Below, piece after piece: positions 50,390 through 64,000 of a stretch of DNA of 64,000 nt (the stretch's first letter is position 1; each line of letters starts with the position of its first letter). Below the pieces are notes generated by a model that saw nothing but the letters and a program-made list of their open reading frames with translations, made no database searches and was not told the origin of the DNA. The translations under genes and the position numbers were made by a program. The DNA comes from Amycolatopsis sp. DSM 110486 (GTDB taxonomy: Bacteria; Actinomycetota; Actinomycetes; Mycobacteriales; Pseudonocardiaceae). The stretch lies in contig NZ_CP080519.1 in assembly GCF_019468465.1 (NCBI RefSeq), positions 7,061,001 through 7,125,000 of the forward strand. Reading direction: 5' to 3'.

Positions 50390-51483
50390 GTGGTGCGGAC
50401 CGAGTTCGGGCCCGGCTTCGTCGAACGGCTGCCGGAGTTCGCCGCCGAGCTGGGCGGGTCGCGGGTTTTCGTGGTGACCGACCGCGGCCTGCGCGCGACG
50501 GGCATCGTCGGGCGCGTCGAGAAGATCTTCGCCGCGGCCGGCGTCGAATGCCTTGTGCACGAAGACATCGGTCCCAACCCCGCGACGACCGAGCTCGACC
50601 GCGGCGCCGCCCGCTTGCGCGAATACGGGGCGGCCGTCGTGATCGCCCTCGGCGGCGGGTCCGCTTTGGACGCGGCCAAAGGCATCTCGCTGCTGGCCGG
50701 CAACCCCGGCTCGCTCGCCGCCGACGCCGACACGCTGTGGTCCGCTTCGGACGGACTGCCGATCGTCGCCGTGCCGACGACGTCGGGCACCGGCGCGGAG
50801 ACCAACGGTTTCGGCGTGGTGGAAGACACCCGCTTGTGCTGGAAAGTCTACATCGGACACGAATCCGTCCGGCCGCGGATCGCCGTGCTCGACCCTGAGC
50901 TCACACTCGGCCTCCCCGCCCCGATCACCGCCGCCACTGGCCTCGACGCCCTCGTCCACGGCGTCGAATCCCTCGCCTCCCGCGGCGCCGACGCGGTGTC
51001 GACCGCCGACGCCGCCCGCGCCGTCGCCCTCGTCGGCGCGTGGCTCCCGATCGCCTACCGCGACGGCGCCAACCTGGAGGCCCGCTCCCAGCTCATGCTC
51101 GGCGCGCACCTCGCGGGCCACGCCTTGACGCGCTCCGGCCTCGGCCTGGTCCACGGCCTCGGCCACGCCATCACCGCCCGCACCGGCACCCCGCACGGTG
51201 TCGCGCTGGCCGCCGTGCTGGAGGAGGTCATGACCTACACGGCCCCTTCGCGGTCACCGCCTACGCCACCGTCGCCGACTCCCTCCGTGCCCCGACCGCC
51301 GTCGACGCCGTCCGCGCGATCTCCACGGCTGTCGACCTCAAACGCCCGCTGCGCGCCTTCGGCCTCACCCGCGCCGACCTGCCCGCGGTCGCCTCGGCCG
51401 CCCTGGCGGACGCGGTGACGAAAAACGCGCCTCGCTCACCGCGGCAAGACGAGGTCGAGGAGCTGCTCGCCTCCGTCTATTGA
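50390..51483 (+). pseudogene. iron-containing alcohol dehydrogenase/maleylacetate-reductase-like gene, frameshifted
   Basis: The first ~285 residues are normal for Fe-dependent dehydrogenases: ALGGGSALDAAKG binds NAD, PTTSGTGAET follows, and metal ligands are in ATGLDALVHGVES and LVHGLGHAI...TPHG. At the CCCC run 51243-51246 one base appears to be missing. The C-terminal part (VTAYATVADSLRA to DEVEELLASVY) continues in the next frame to 51483. One added C restores a ~364-residue protein. A true mutation or a homopolymer sequencing error are both possible. Start GTG 50390 is uncertain; TTG 50360 is also open. Confidence 0.75.
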
Positions 51484-51697
51484 GGACAAAACCGGCCGCC
51501 GAACTGCGAGTCCGATTCGCCCGGCAGCTGCGCGAGACTCCACCTGGGCGACGTGCGCCTCGGGCCCATCGGGACGCGGTGCCTCGGCGTGCGCAGTGAG
51601 GCCCTCGACCGGGACGCCTTCGCGTCCTGGACCGCCGTCGTCATCGGCGTAAGCCCGCACGTGGCCGGCGTTTCCGCCTCCGTCTACTGAGGACAAA
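51469..51697 (+). repeat. duplicated end of the iron dehydrogenase gene
   Basis: The 22 bp at 51469-51490 spanning the last codons and stop (GCCTCCGTCTATTGAGGACA...) recur at 51676-51697 with one mismatch. The ~185 bp between hold no recognisable gene. It may be a remnant of an imperfect duplication. Confidence 0.65.
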
Positions 51698-51699
51698 GA

Positions 51700-51731
51700 A
51701 AACGCCGGACCCCATCCAGGACCCGGCGTTT
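51700..51731. terminator. bidirectional terminator hairpin
   Basis: AAACGCCGG pairs with CCGGCGTTT around a 14-nt loop between the convergent dehydrogenase and carboxylase genes. Both arms carry short A/T tails, so it can serve both strands. Confidence 0.7.
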
Positions 51732-51747
51732 CCCTAAAACACCAACC

Positions 51748-57219
<5,472 letters not shown>

Positions 57220-57250
57220 CGGACTGAGCCTCCCAAGTACCCACGCGCAG

Positions 57251-57281
57251 CAGGCGACGTCCGTATCCGGATCGTCGCCTG
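57251..57281. promoter_or_regulatory. inverted repeat upstream of the carboxylase
   Basis: CAGGCGACG and CGTCGCCTG form perfect 9-bp arms around a 13-bp spacer, 32-62 bp before the carboxylase start. It could be an operator or a leader hairpin. The rest of 57282-57540 shows no gene. Confidence 0.5.
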
Positions 57282-57543
57282 TCTTCGCTTACACCCTGCT
57301 CCCTTACCGGCGGGTACACCAATGTCGTGCATGGCGCATGCCGGAGCCGCTGCATTGTGGGAACCCGCCAAAAAGTTGCCCAGGCCACACTGCCGGGGAC
57401 ACGTTTCGCGCGAGGTCTGCCACAAACCACCCGGTAAACGTACGGCGCTCGGACTGGGGAAACGGCGAGAGTGCGGAGCGTGGCCGAGGTTGTCGCCGGG
57501 ACGGTGCGTGATCGTCACCGGCTGTTCAACCCTCCGATGTGGT

Positions 57544-57573
57544 TTGACTTCGAATAGTTCGTCGCCGTACTAT
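57544..57573 (+). promoter_or_regulatory. sigma70-like promoter of the cupin gene
   Basis: TTGACT and TACTAT are separated by 18 bp, 35 bp before the start codon. This is a good match for a housekeeping actinobacterial promoter. Confidence 0.55.
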
Positions 57574-57607
57574 CTTTCTGGTGGATGGGTCATCTGAGGA
57601 GGTCGGG

Positions 57608-58156
57608 ATGAATCAGCCGGTACTGGTCCGGAGCAGTGACGCCGAGGTGCTGGGCGCCGCGCCGAACCGGACGTGGCTGCTCGCGGACGCCGCCGACACC
57701 GGCGGCGTGATGAACGTGGTCCGGACGACGCTGGGGCCGGGCGTGGACGGTCCGCCGCCGCACTTCCACCGGCTCGCGCCGGAGATGTTCTACCTGCTCG
57801 ACGGTCGCCTTCGCGTCCTCGTCGGCGACGAGGTGGTGGTCTTGACCGCCGGTGATTACCTGCTGGTGCCTCCGGGCGTGGTGCACGCTTGGGGCACCCT
57901 GGCCGAGTCGGGTGCTGACGTGCTGATCGTGAAGGCGCCGGGGGAGAACCGCTTCGACTACTTCCGCCTGGGCGACCGCATCCGGCGGGGTGCGGCGGAT
58001 CCGGCGGAGGTCTTGGCCACGCAGGAGAAGTTCGACAACCACTTCACGACGAGTCCGGTGTGGACGCGGCTCCTCGCGGGGGAGCCGGAGCGCGCTGCGG
58101 TGGTGGATTTTCCGGGTGGTGCGAGGGATTGGGCACCTGGCGGTACGGAGGGTTGA
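57608..58156 (+). CDS. cupin-domain protein
   Basis: A 182-residue cupin. Motif 1 is in PPPHFHRLAPEMFYLLDGRLRVLVGDE (two His and a Glu, about residues 52-78), and motif 2 is in PPGVVHAWGTL. It probably binds a divalent metal. Members include dioxygenases, isomerases and sugar-modifying enzymes. The start ATG 57608 follows GAGGAGG. A good promoter precedes it. Substrate unknown; it is monocistronic. Confidence 0.85.
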   Translation: MNQPVLVRSSDAEVLGAAPNRTWLLADAADTGGVMNVVRTTLGPGVDGPPPHFHRLAPEMFYLLDGRLRVLVGDEVVVLTAGDYLLVPPGVVHAWGTLAESGADVLIVKAPGENRFDYFRLGDRIRRGAADPAEVLATQEKFDNHFTTSPVWTRLLAGEPERAAVVDFPGGARDWAPGGTEG

Positions 58157-58506
58157 CGGGGTGCCTCGCTGGTGCGCTTCGGATTGCGGCGTGTGAGCTG
58201 CGGGGCGTTGGCCCGCGTGTGCTGATCGGCAGGCCGCGGTGCAGCGCGATCAGGCGGCCCGGCCGGTCGGCCGGGCGCGCGGACAGGGCTGCGGGCCGTG
58301 CGGGTGGTGCCGCGTTTTCTTGGCCGAACTGGGGCCCAGTAAGGCGCGTTGGCCGAGCCTCGGACGTCGTCGTGGCGTGATCGGCCGGCCTGGCCGGCCG
58401 TGGACTGCGCGGAGTAGCGGGTTGACCCGCTCGGCTGAAGCTTTCCGCACATGTGCGTCCCGATCGGTCCGATTTCCCTCGTTTTCGACCGGTTGTCCAG
58501 TGACTC
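58157..58506. other. gene-free stretch with a terminator-like hairpin
   Basis: No convincing gene. It contains GGCCGGCC-type short repeats and the perfect hairpin AGCGGGT-TG-ACCCGCT at 58416-58431, which may end the cupin transcript. Confidence 0.55.
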
Positions 58507-58550
58507 TTGACACACCTCCCCGGCCCCCTTACCTTCGCTGGTAATCGATT
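58507..58550 (+). promoter_or_regulatory. promoter and AATCGATT palindrome of the sugar operon
   Basis: TTGACA (58507-58512) and TACCTT (58530-58535) are 17 bp apart. The palindrome AATCGATT at 58543-58550 lies just downstream, a typical place for a LacI-type operator. No regulator gene is adjacent. Confidence 0.6.
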
Positions 58551-58574
58551 TCTCGAACGGTGGGATCGAGGGGG

Positions 58575-60101
58575 ATGGGCGACGACGGCGTCGCGCTGGT
58601 CGAGCTGGCCGGCGTCAGCAAGACCTACGGCGGAGTGCGTGCAGTTCGTTCGGTGGATTTCACCGTGTGGGCGGGGGAGGTGCACGCGCTCCTCGGGGAG
58701 AACGGGGCGGGCAAGTCCACCCTGATGAAAGTTCTCTCCGGAGAGGTGGCCGCCGAGGAGGGGGTGATCCGGATCGGCGGGCTGCCGGTCCGGTTCGCCC
58801 GCCCGGCCGACGCGCAGCGGGCCGGCGTCGCGATGATCCACCAGGAGCTCGACCTCGTGCCGGCGCTTTCCGTGGCGGAGAACGTGTTCCTCGGCCGCGA
58901 GCCGCACACCCGCTACGGCGTGCTCGACCGCAAGCGGATGGTCCGCGCCACCCGGGCCCTGCTCGAACAGTCCGGTGTGGACCTCGACGCCACCACGCCC
59001 GTCGAACGGTTGCGCACCGGCGAACAACAATTGGTGACAATCGCGAAAGCGCTGTCGCTGAACGCACAGATCCTGATCATGGACGAACCGACCTCGGCGC
59101 TTACCCCCCGCGAAGTCGAGCGGTTGTTCACAGTGATCGACCAGTTGCGCACAGCCGGTGTGGCCCTGGTGTACATCTCCCACCGCATGGAAGAAATCGG
59201 ACGCGTCGCGGACCGGGCGACGGTGCTGCGCAACGGCGAGGTCGTCGCCGAGTTCGCCGCGCGCGAGCTGACGGCGTCGCAGGTCGCCGAAGCGATGGTG
59301 GGCCGGCCGGTGCAGCAGATGTTCACGACCGAAACCAAGCCGTCCGAAGGCGAACACGTTTTGGTGGTCGACGAACTCGTTGTCACACCGAAGGCCGGCC
59401 GCCGTGAACCCGCGGGGGTCAGCCTGAGTGTCGGCGCCGGCGAGATCGTCGGGGTCGCCGGGCTGCTCGGGTCAGGCCGCACCGAACTCCTCGAAACCCT
59501 CTACGGCGCGTCCCCCGGAACCATCACCAGCGGCCGAATTCGGCTCAACGGCACGGAATACCGGCCGCGATCCCCGCGAGACGCGCTCCGCAACGGCGTG
59601 GCCTTCGTCCCTGAGGACCGCCGGATCTCCGGGCTCTCGCTGGACCACTCGATCCTCGCCAACACCGTCCTCTCCGTCGTCGACGCCCTCGCCCGCTTCG
59701 GCATCGTTTCCGCCGGCCGAGAGCGCGAAACCGCGCACAACTCGGCCGAACAGCTCGATGTCAAACTTCGCACACTGGCCGACCCGGTCGGCGCGTTGTC
59801 CGGAGGCAATCAGCAAAAGGTGGTTCTCGGACGCGCTTTGCTCACAAAACCACAACTGCTGTTACTCGACGAACCAACCCGAGGTGTCGACGTCGGCGCG
59901 AAGGCCGAGATCTACCGGATCTTGGGAGAAGTCGCACAAACCGGGGTGGGAATCTTGCTCGCGTCGTCCGAACCCGCCGAGCTCGTGGGAGTCTGCGACC
60001 GCGTGGTGGTGCTGCGCGGCGGCAAGACCGTGCACGAGCTCGACACCGCGCTCGCCGGCGAAGGCGAGCTGCTCGCCGCGTCGATGGGCGACGTCCGGTG
60101 A
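58575..60101 (+). CDS. sugar ABC importer ATPase (RbsA/MglA type)
   Basis: A 508-residue double ATPase. The first domain is complete: Walker A GENGAGKST, signature LRTGEQQ, Walker B LIMDEPTSAL. The second has a degenerate Walker A (GLLGSGRTE), signature LSGGNQQKV and DEPTRGVDVG, as usual for CUT2 importers. ATG 58575 follows GAGGGGG. It powers import of a monosaccharide with the permease and lipoprotein that follow. The operon ends in an isomerase, so the ligand is probably an aldose or deoxy-sugar. Confidence 0.93.
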   Translation: MGDDGVALVELAGVSKTYGGVRAVRSVDFTVWAGEVHALLGENGAGKSTLMKVLSGEVAAEEGVIRIGGLPVRFARPADAQRAGVAMIHQELDLVPALSVAENVFLGREPHTRYGVLDRKRMVRATRALLEQSGVDLDATTPVERLRTGEQQLVTIAKALSLNAQILIMDEPTSALTPREVERLFTVIDQLRTAGVALVYISHRMEEIGRVADRATVLRNGEVVAEFAARELTASQVAEAMVGRPVQQMFTTETKPSEGEHVLVVDELVVTPKAGRREPAGVSLSVGAGEIVGVAGLLGSGRTELLETLYGASPGTITSGRIRLNGTEYRPRSPRDALRNGVAFVPEDRRISGLSLDHSILANTVLSVVDALARFGIVSAGRERETAHNSAEQLDVKLRTLADPVGALSGGNQQKVVLGRALLTKPQLLLLDEPTRGVDVGAKAEIYRILGEVAQTGVGILLASSEPAELVGVCDRVVVLRGGKTVHELDTALAGEGELLAASMGDVR

Positions 60102-61099
60102 CCGGCCGCAGGGTGCTCGCCACGCTGTTCCGGTTCCAGAGCGTCTTCGGGCTCGTCGTGGTGTTCGCCGCCGCGATCGTGTTCTCACCCTCGAACGACG
60201 GCGACCTCGTGTTCCTCGGCGCCGACAACCTGCTCAACGTCGTCCGCGCCATCTCCGAGATCGGCATCCTCGCCGTCGGCATGACGCTGGTGATCCTCGT
60301 CGGCGGCATCGACCTGTCCGTGGGCTCGGTGCTGGGCCTGGCGAGCGTCGGCGTCGCCGAGCTGCTCACCACGAGCGACTGGGCACTCGTGCCCGCCGTG
60401 CTCGCGATCCTCGCACTGGGCCTGGGTTTCGGCCTGGTACAGGGGGTCGCGAGCGCACGGTTCCGCATCCAGTCGTTCATCGTCACGCTCGCCGGCATGC
60501 AGATCGCCCGCGGCCTCGCGCGCATGTGGTCCGGCGGTGAAGGCGTGTCGATCACCTACGGCGACGGCCCCGGCCAGGCGCCCGTCCCGTTCTCGCTGCT
60601 GGGGGAGCGGACGTTCAACGGCACCGTGCCGATCCCCGCGCTCATCTTCGTGGTGGTCGCCGCCCTCGCCATGGTGCTGCTGCGGGTGAGCGCCTTCTCC
60701 CGGCACATCTACGCGATCGGCGGCAACGAAAAGGCCGCGCGGCTCTCCGGCGTGCCCGTGGTGCGGGTGAAGGTGCTCGTGTTCGGCATCTGCGGCCTGC
60801 TCGCCGCGCTCGCCGGCATCGTCCACGCGGGACAGCTCAACTTCGGCGGCCCCAACGATGGCAACGGCTACGAGCTCAACGCCATCGCCGCCGTCGTCAT
60901 CGGCGGCACCAGCCTCTCGGGCGGGCGCGGGACCGTGCTCGGCACTGTGGCGGGCGCGCTGCTCGTCGGCGTGCTCGACAACATCCTCCAGCTCAACAAC
61001 ATCGACTCCAACGTGCAGCTGATCGTGGTCGGCGTGGTGATCGTGTTCGCCGCCGGACTGCAACGGCTGCGTCCGGGCCGCGCGCAGGCCGGGCCGTAG
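60098..61099 (+). CDS. sugar ABC importer permease (RbsC type)
   Basis: A 333-residue membrane permease of the CUT2 family with about 8-10 hydrophobic segments. LVILVGGIDLSVGSVLGL and the conserved IGGTSLSGGRGTVLGT loop, which touches the ATPase, are typical. ATG or GTG 60098 overlaps the ATPase stop by 4 bp. Confidence 0.93.
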   Translation: MTGRRVLATLFRFQSVFGLVVVFAAAIVFSPSNDGDLVFLGADNLLNVVRAISEIGILAVGMTLVILVGGIDLSVGSVLGLASVGVAELLTTSDWALVPAVLAILALGLGFGLVQGVASARFRIQSFIVTLAGMQIARGLARMWSGGEGVSITYGDGPGQAPVPFSLLGERTFNGTVPIPALIFVVVAALAMVLLRVSAFSRHIYAIGGNEKAARLSGVPVVRVKVLVFGICGLLAALAGIVHAGQLNFGGPNDGNGYELNAIAAVVIGGTSLSGGRGTVLGTVAGALLVGVLDNILQLNNIDSNVQLIVVGVVIVFAAGLQRLRPGRAQAGP

Positions 61100-61127
61100 C
61101 GACGTTCGCCAGGGAAGAGGAGCTCAC

Positions 61128-62141
61128 ATGTCCACCACCACTCGCCGCGGGCTGGCGCTCGCGGTCGCCGGGGTCGCGTTCGTGGCCACGGCCTGCGGCA
61201 CCACGCACGAGAACGCGCCCGGGGCGTCGTCCGGCGCCGGGCCCGCCACGCAGGCGTGCAAAGGGCCGGGCGGGAAGTTCACCATCGGCATGAGCCAGGC
61301 GAACCTCGGTGAGCCTTACCGGGTGCGGATGGACGACGACATCCGCACGGCGGCCGCGTCGATCCCGCAGTTCACGGTCAACTTCGCCGACGCCGCCCAG
61401 GACAACTCGAAACAGGTGGAGCAGGTCAGCACGTTCCTCACGCAGAAGATCGACCTGCTGATCATCAGCCCCAATGAGGCGACGCCGCTCACCAGCGTCG
61501 TGAAGAAGGCCTACGACCAGGGCATTCCGGTGCTGGTGCTCGACCGCAAAGTGGACGGTGACGCGTACACGTCGTTCATCGGCGCGGACAATGTGGATAT
61601 CGGGCGCCAGGCCGGCCAGTACTTCAAGCAGCACCTCCTGCCGCAGGGCGGGAAGATCGTGGAGCTGAAAGGGCTCGCGGGTTCGACGCCGGCGAAGGAA
61701 CGCGCCGACGGCTTCAACGAGGGCATCGCGGGCTCGGGCATCACGATCGTCGGCACGGCCGACGCCGACTGGCTGCGCGACAAGGGCCAGCAGCAGGCCG
61801 ACGCGCTGCTCAAGGCCCACCCCGACGCGCAGGCGATCTTCTCCGAGAACGACCCGATGGCCGAGGGCGCGCGGCTCGCCGCGCAGAACGCGGGCAAGGC
61901 GGCGCTGCCGATCGTCGGCATCGACGGGCTCCCGGTGCCGGAGGGTGGCATCAAGGCGGTGGAGGCCGGGCGGCTCTCGGCCACGTTCATCTACCCGACC
62001 GGCGGGGCGGAAGCCGTTGCCGCGGCCAAGAAACTGCTCGTCGACTGCGGGCAGGTCCAGAAGACGCAGACCCTGCAGACGCGGCTGATCACCAAGGACA
62101 ACGCCGCGCAGGTCTACGCCGAGCTGAACCAAGGCTCATGA
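61128..62141 (+). CDS. sugar-binding lipoprotein (RbsB type)
   Basis: A 337-residue lipoprotein. The signal region ends in a lipobox-like FVATACGT, with lipidation at Cys24. The mature part has the periplasmic type-1 fold: KIDLLIISPNEATPL, QAIFSENDPMAEGA and the IVGIDGLPVPEGGIKAVEAG stretch that caps the site. ATG 61128 follows GAAGAGGAG. The exact sugar is unknown, but the isomerase downstream suggests a 6-deoxy or pentose sugar. Confidence 0.92.
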   Translation: MSTTTRRGLALAVAGVAFVATACGTTHENAPGASSGAGPATQACKGPGGKFTIGMSQANLGEPYRVRMDDDIRTAAASIPQFTVNFADAAQDNSKQVEQVSTFLTQKIDLLIISPNEATPLTSVVKKAYDQGIPVLVLDRKVDGDAYTSFIGADNVDIGRQAGQYFKQHLLPQGGKIVELKGLAGSTPAKERADGFNEGIAGSGITIVGTADADWLRDKGQQQADALLKAHPDAQAIFSENDPMAEGARLAAQNAGKAALPIVGIDGLPVPEGGIKAVEAGRLSATFIYPTGGAEAVAAAKKLLVDCGQVQKTQTLQTRLITKDNAAQVYAELNQGS

Positions 62142-63544
62142 CGCGCATCGGGGTCATCGCGATCTCCGACGGTCGCGATCACGTGCACCGCCGCAACATC
62201 GGGTTCATCCGGTCCAAAGTGGACTCGTTCATCGCCGCCCTCACCGACGCCGGCCACGACGTGATCAGCGGCGGGCTCGTGGCCACCAACACCACGGCGA
62301 CCGCGGCCGCCCGGTCCGTCGCCGCGGCTTCGGTGGACGTGACAGTGTTCTACTACGCCGTCTGGAGTTTCCCGCACTTCACGATGCTGGCGGCCGACGC
62401 GACGACGACGCCGTTGCTGCTCGTCGCGTCCACCGATCCGGCGGAACCGGGGCTCGTCGGGATGCTCGCCGCGGGCGGCGCCCTGGACCAGCTCGGCCGC
62501 CGCCACACGCGGCTGTGGGGCGCGCCGGACGACCCTGCGCTGGTCGACGACGTCGGCGTGCACGCGCGGGCGGCCGGCGCCGTGGCGACGCTGCGCGGCT
62601 CGACGTTCGGACGGTTCGGCGGGCGGCCGATGGGGATGAACACGGCCGTCGCGAACACGGACCAGTGGATGCGGCAGTTCGGAGTGGACGTCGAGGAGAT
62701 CGACCAGTACGAGCTCGTGCTGCGCGCGGAGAAGGCTGATGCCGTCGAGGCCGCGTGCGGGCGCGAGTGGCTGGAGCGGTTCGCGACTGTCCACTATGAC
62801 GGGGAGAAGCTCACGCCCGCGTTGCTGGAGCGGCAGATCCGGGGGTACCTGGCCGTGCGGGATATCGCGGCCGAGCGGCACCTGGACTTCTCGGGCATCA
62901 AGGCCCAGCCCGAGCTGACGGAGAACTTCGCGACGATGGACGTGGCGGAGGCGCTGCTCAACGACCCGTACGACTGGAATGGGCCCAAGGCCGTCCACGT
63001 CACCGCCACGGAGTCCGATATGGACGGTGCGCTGACGATGCAGCTGATGCACCGCATCACGGGCACGCCGGTGTTGTTCGCGGACGTCCGGCACCACCAT
63101 CCTGATCGCGACGTGTGGGATCTGTGCAATTCCGGACAACACGCGACGTGGTTCGCCGCCCGCAGCGACGATCCGGCGGAGAACCTCGGCCGGGTGCACC
63201 TGTATCCGTCGGTGTTCTTCTTTCCCGCCGGTGGCGCGTCCATCGCGCACTTCGCGGCGCCGGGGCAGATGACCCTCGCGCGACTGACCCGGCGCGACGG
63301 TGCGTATCGGTTGCAGCTGGTGCTGGGCGAGTTCGAATGCTATGACGACGCCACGAACACGGCGTTGGCCGCTCGGTCCACACCGGAATGGCCGCACGCG
63401 TTCGCCCGGCTCGATGTCGAGGCGCCAGTGTTCCTTCGGGGGTTCGGTGCCAACCACATCCACGCCGTCCCGGGCGATCGGCGGCGGGAGCTGCGCGTGG
63501 CGGCGGAGCTTCTCGGGGTGCGCGTGGAGGAGTGGACGCGCTGA
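62138..63544 (+). CDS. L-fucose/L-arabinose-isomerase-family protein
   Basis: A 468-residue isomerase of the FucI/AraA superfamily, which converts aldose to ketose with a divalent metal. Metal and catalytic residues are expected in KAVHVTATESDMDGALTMQ (Glu and Asp) and a distal His in NSGQHATWF. The ATG at 62138 overlaps the lipoprotein stop by 4 bp. With the importer it probably starts catabolism of the imported sugar. No kinase or aldolase is present before the window ends. Confidence 0.85.
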   Translation: MTRIGVIAISDGRDHVHRRNIGFIRSKVDSFIAALTDAGHDVISGGLVATNTTATAAARSVAAASVDVTVFYYAVWSFPHFTMLAADATTTPLLLVASTDPAEPGLVGMLAAGGALDQLGRRHTRLWGAPDDPALVDDVGVHARAAGAVATLRGSTFGRFGGRPMGMNTAVANTDQWMRQFGVDVEEIDQYELVLRAEKADAVEAACGREWLERFATVHYDGEKLTPALLERQIRGYLAVRDIAAERHLDFSGIKAQPELTENFATMDVAEALLNDPYDWNGPKAVHVTATESDMDGALTMQLMHRITGTPVLFADVRHHHPDRDVWDLCNSGQHATWFAARSDDPAENLGRVHLYPSVFFFPAGGASIAHFAAPGQMTLARLTRRDGAYRLQLVLGEFECYDDATNTALAARSTPEWPHAFARLDVEAPVFLRGFGANHIHAVPGDRRRELRVAAELLGVRVEEWTR

Positions 63545-63710
63545 CCGCTTCCGGCCGACGGCGGCCGTGAGCGTGAGCCGAGAGCGACCGTACACGGGTG
63601 AGACTCCTCAGCAGCACCTCGAACAGCTCCGCGTACCGCCCGAGCCGCGCCCCCGGCGCGCGCCGGCTGTGCACGAGACCGAGCGCGGCCACCAACGCGG
63701 CCGCCACCCT

Positions 63711-63971
63711 CAGCGTGGGCACGGCGACCGTCGGCGGGGTTTCGGCGATCAGCGGCCCGATCGCCAGCGCCGTGAACCCGCACAACCTCGCCACCTTCAG
63801 CGTGGGCACGGCGACCGTCGGCGGGGTTTCGGCGATCAGCGGCCCGATCGCCAGCTCCGTGAACCCGCACAACCTCGCCACCTTCAGCGTGGGCACGGCG
63901 ACCGTCGGCGGGGTTTCGGCGATCAGCGGCCCGACCGCCGGCGCCATGAACCCGCACAACCCCGCCACGGG
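63711..63971. repeat. three 87-bp tandem repeats at the right edge
   Basis: Copies start at 63711, 63798 and 63885. The first two differ at two bases; the third is more diverged at its end. 87 bp is 29 codons, and one minus-strand frame stays open through all copies, reading hydrophobic segments such as GPLIAETPPTVAVPTL. That frame runs on into the isomerase antisense, so a real gene is not established. The 63545-63710 stretch shows no other clear gene. Confidence 0.8.
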
Positions 63972-64000
63972 CAGCGGAAGCCGTTGCCGCACCGCCGGAT

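Noticed and set aside
58239..58544. Small plus-strand ORF before the sugar operon
   Set aside because: It overlaps the promoter of that operon and has no recognisable domain.
63711..63971. CRISPR array
   Set aside because: The repeats are adjacent 87-bp units with no spacers of different sequence between short repeats, and no cas genes are present.
63057..63992. Minus-strand frame across the right-edge repeats
   Set aside because: It runs more than 480 bp antisense into the isomerase gene with no stop at a plausible place; reported only as a repeat.

Overview
The window is very GC-rich, starts often with GTG, is densely packed with 4-bp stop/start overlaps, and carries typical actinobacterial families: an F420-type luciferase-like oxidoreductase, DUF5313, a LuxR regulator of the LAL type, LigC with a separate primase-polymerase, a single-chain acyl-CoA carboxylase, and an ECF sigma factor with a CU044_5270-like partner. 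Together these suggest a soil actinomycete of the Pseudonocardiaceae kind (Amycolatopsis-like). That assignment is inference from gene content only. I found no rRNA, tRNA, insertion sequence, phage gene or CRISPR array.

Layout. 0-9.2 kb: housekeeping and stress genes (AlkB-like oxygenase, zinc alcohol dehydrogenase, RluA-type pseudouridine synthase, OhrR-like MarR, YceI, a large LuxR regulator). 9.1-9.8 kb: a gene-free stretch with three decaying copies of the luxR 3' end and a 93-nt hairpin. 9.9-13.9 kb: LLM oxidoreductase, DHA2 exporter, DUF1015 protein and a frameshifted DUF4288-like gene. 13.9-32.9 kb: a catabolic island, all on the minus strand. It holds two M24 'pita-bread' proteins, an ornithine-cyclodeaminase-like protein, two adjacent aconitase-superfamily LeuC/LeuD pairs, a complete SsuABC/TauABC-type importer with two permeases, hydantoinase/oxoprolinase subunits HyuA and HyuB, an MmgE/PrpD protein, a PaaX regulator and an amidohydrolase, with an aromatic-acid-type MFS importer upstream. 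33.4-37.1 kb: MarR, a VanA-like Rieske oxygenase, an unrecognised 71-residue protein, a VanB-like reductase and IclR.

37.1-41.2 kb: a damaged ECF sigma factor with its membrane partner, then ligC, a LigD-polymerase-like gene and an acetyltransferase. 41.3-44.9 kb: a CobW/ZNG1-type GTPase, a bacterial nitric oxide synthase preceded by a structured leader with a coupled 18-codon ORF, and a flavodoxin-like protein. 45-48 kb: an SHS-type MFS importer, a C-rich low-complexity tract and a PadR regulator with a long His/Gly-rich N-terminus. 48.3-51.5 kb: IclR, an enolase-superfamily enzyme, a 28-codon aldehyde-dehydrogenase stub and a frameshifted iron-dependent alcohol dehydrogenase. 51.7-57.2 kb: the single-chain carboxylase. 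57.6-63.5 kb: a cupin, then a ribose-type sugar importer (ATPase, permease, lipoprotein) coupled to an L-fucose/L-arabinose-isomerase-family enzyme. The right edge has three 87-bp tandem repeats.

The most unusual element is the second LeuC-like protein (25095-26357). It aligns without gaps to its neighbour over the C-terminal ~120 residues, yet all three cysteines that hold the 4Fe-4S cluster are replaced (His297, Thr357, Asn360). In the same operon one M24 protein has lost four of the five usual metal ligands and the other has no recognisable metal site. Several enzymes of this island therefore appear to have left their families' standard chemistry. The substrate is unknown; the hydantoinase, the creatinase-like M24 proteins and the importer point to a nitrogen-containing carboxylic or cyclic amide compound, which is inference.
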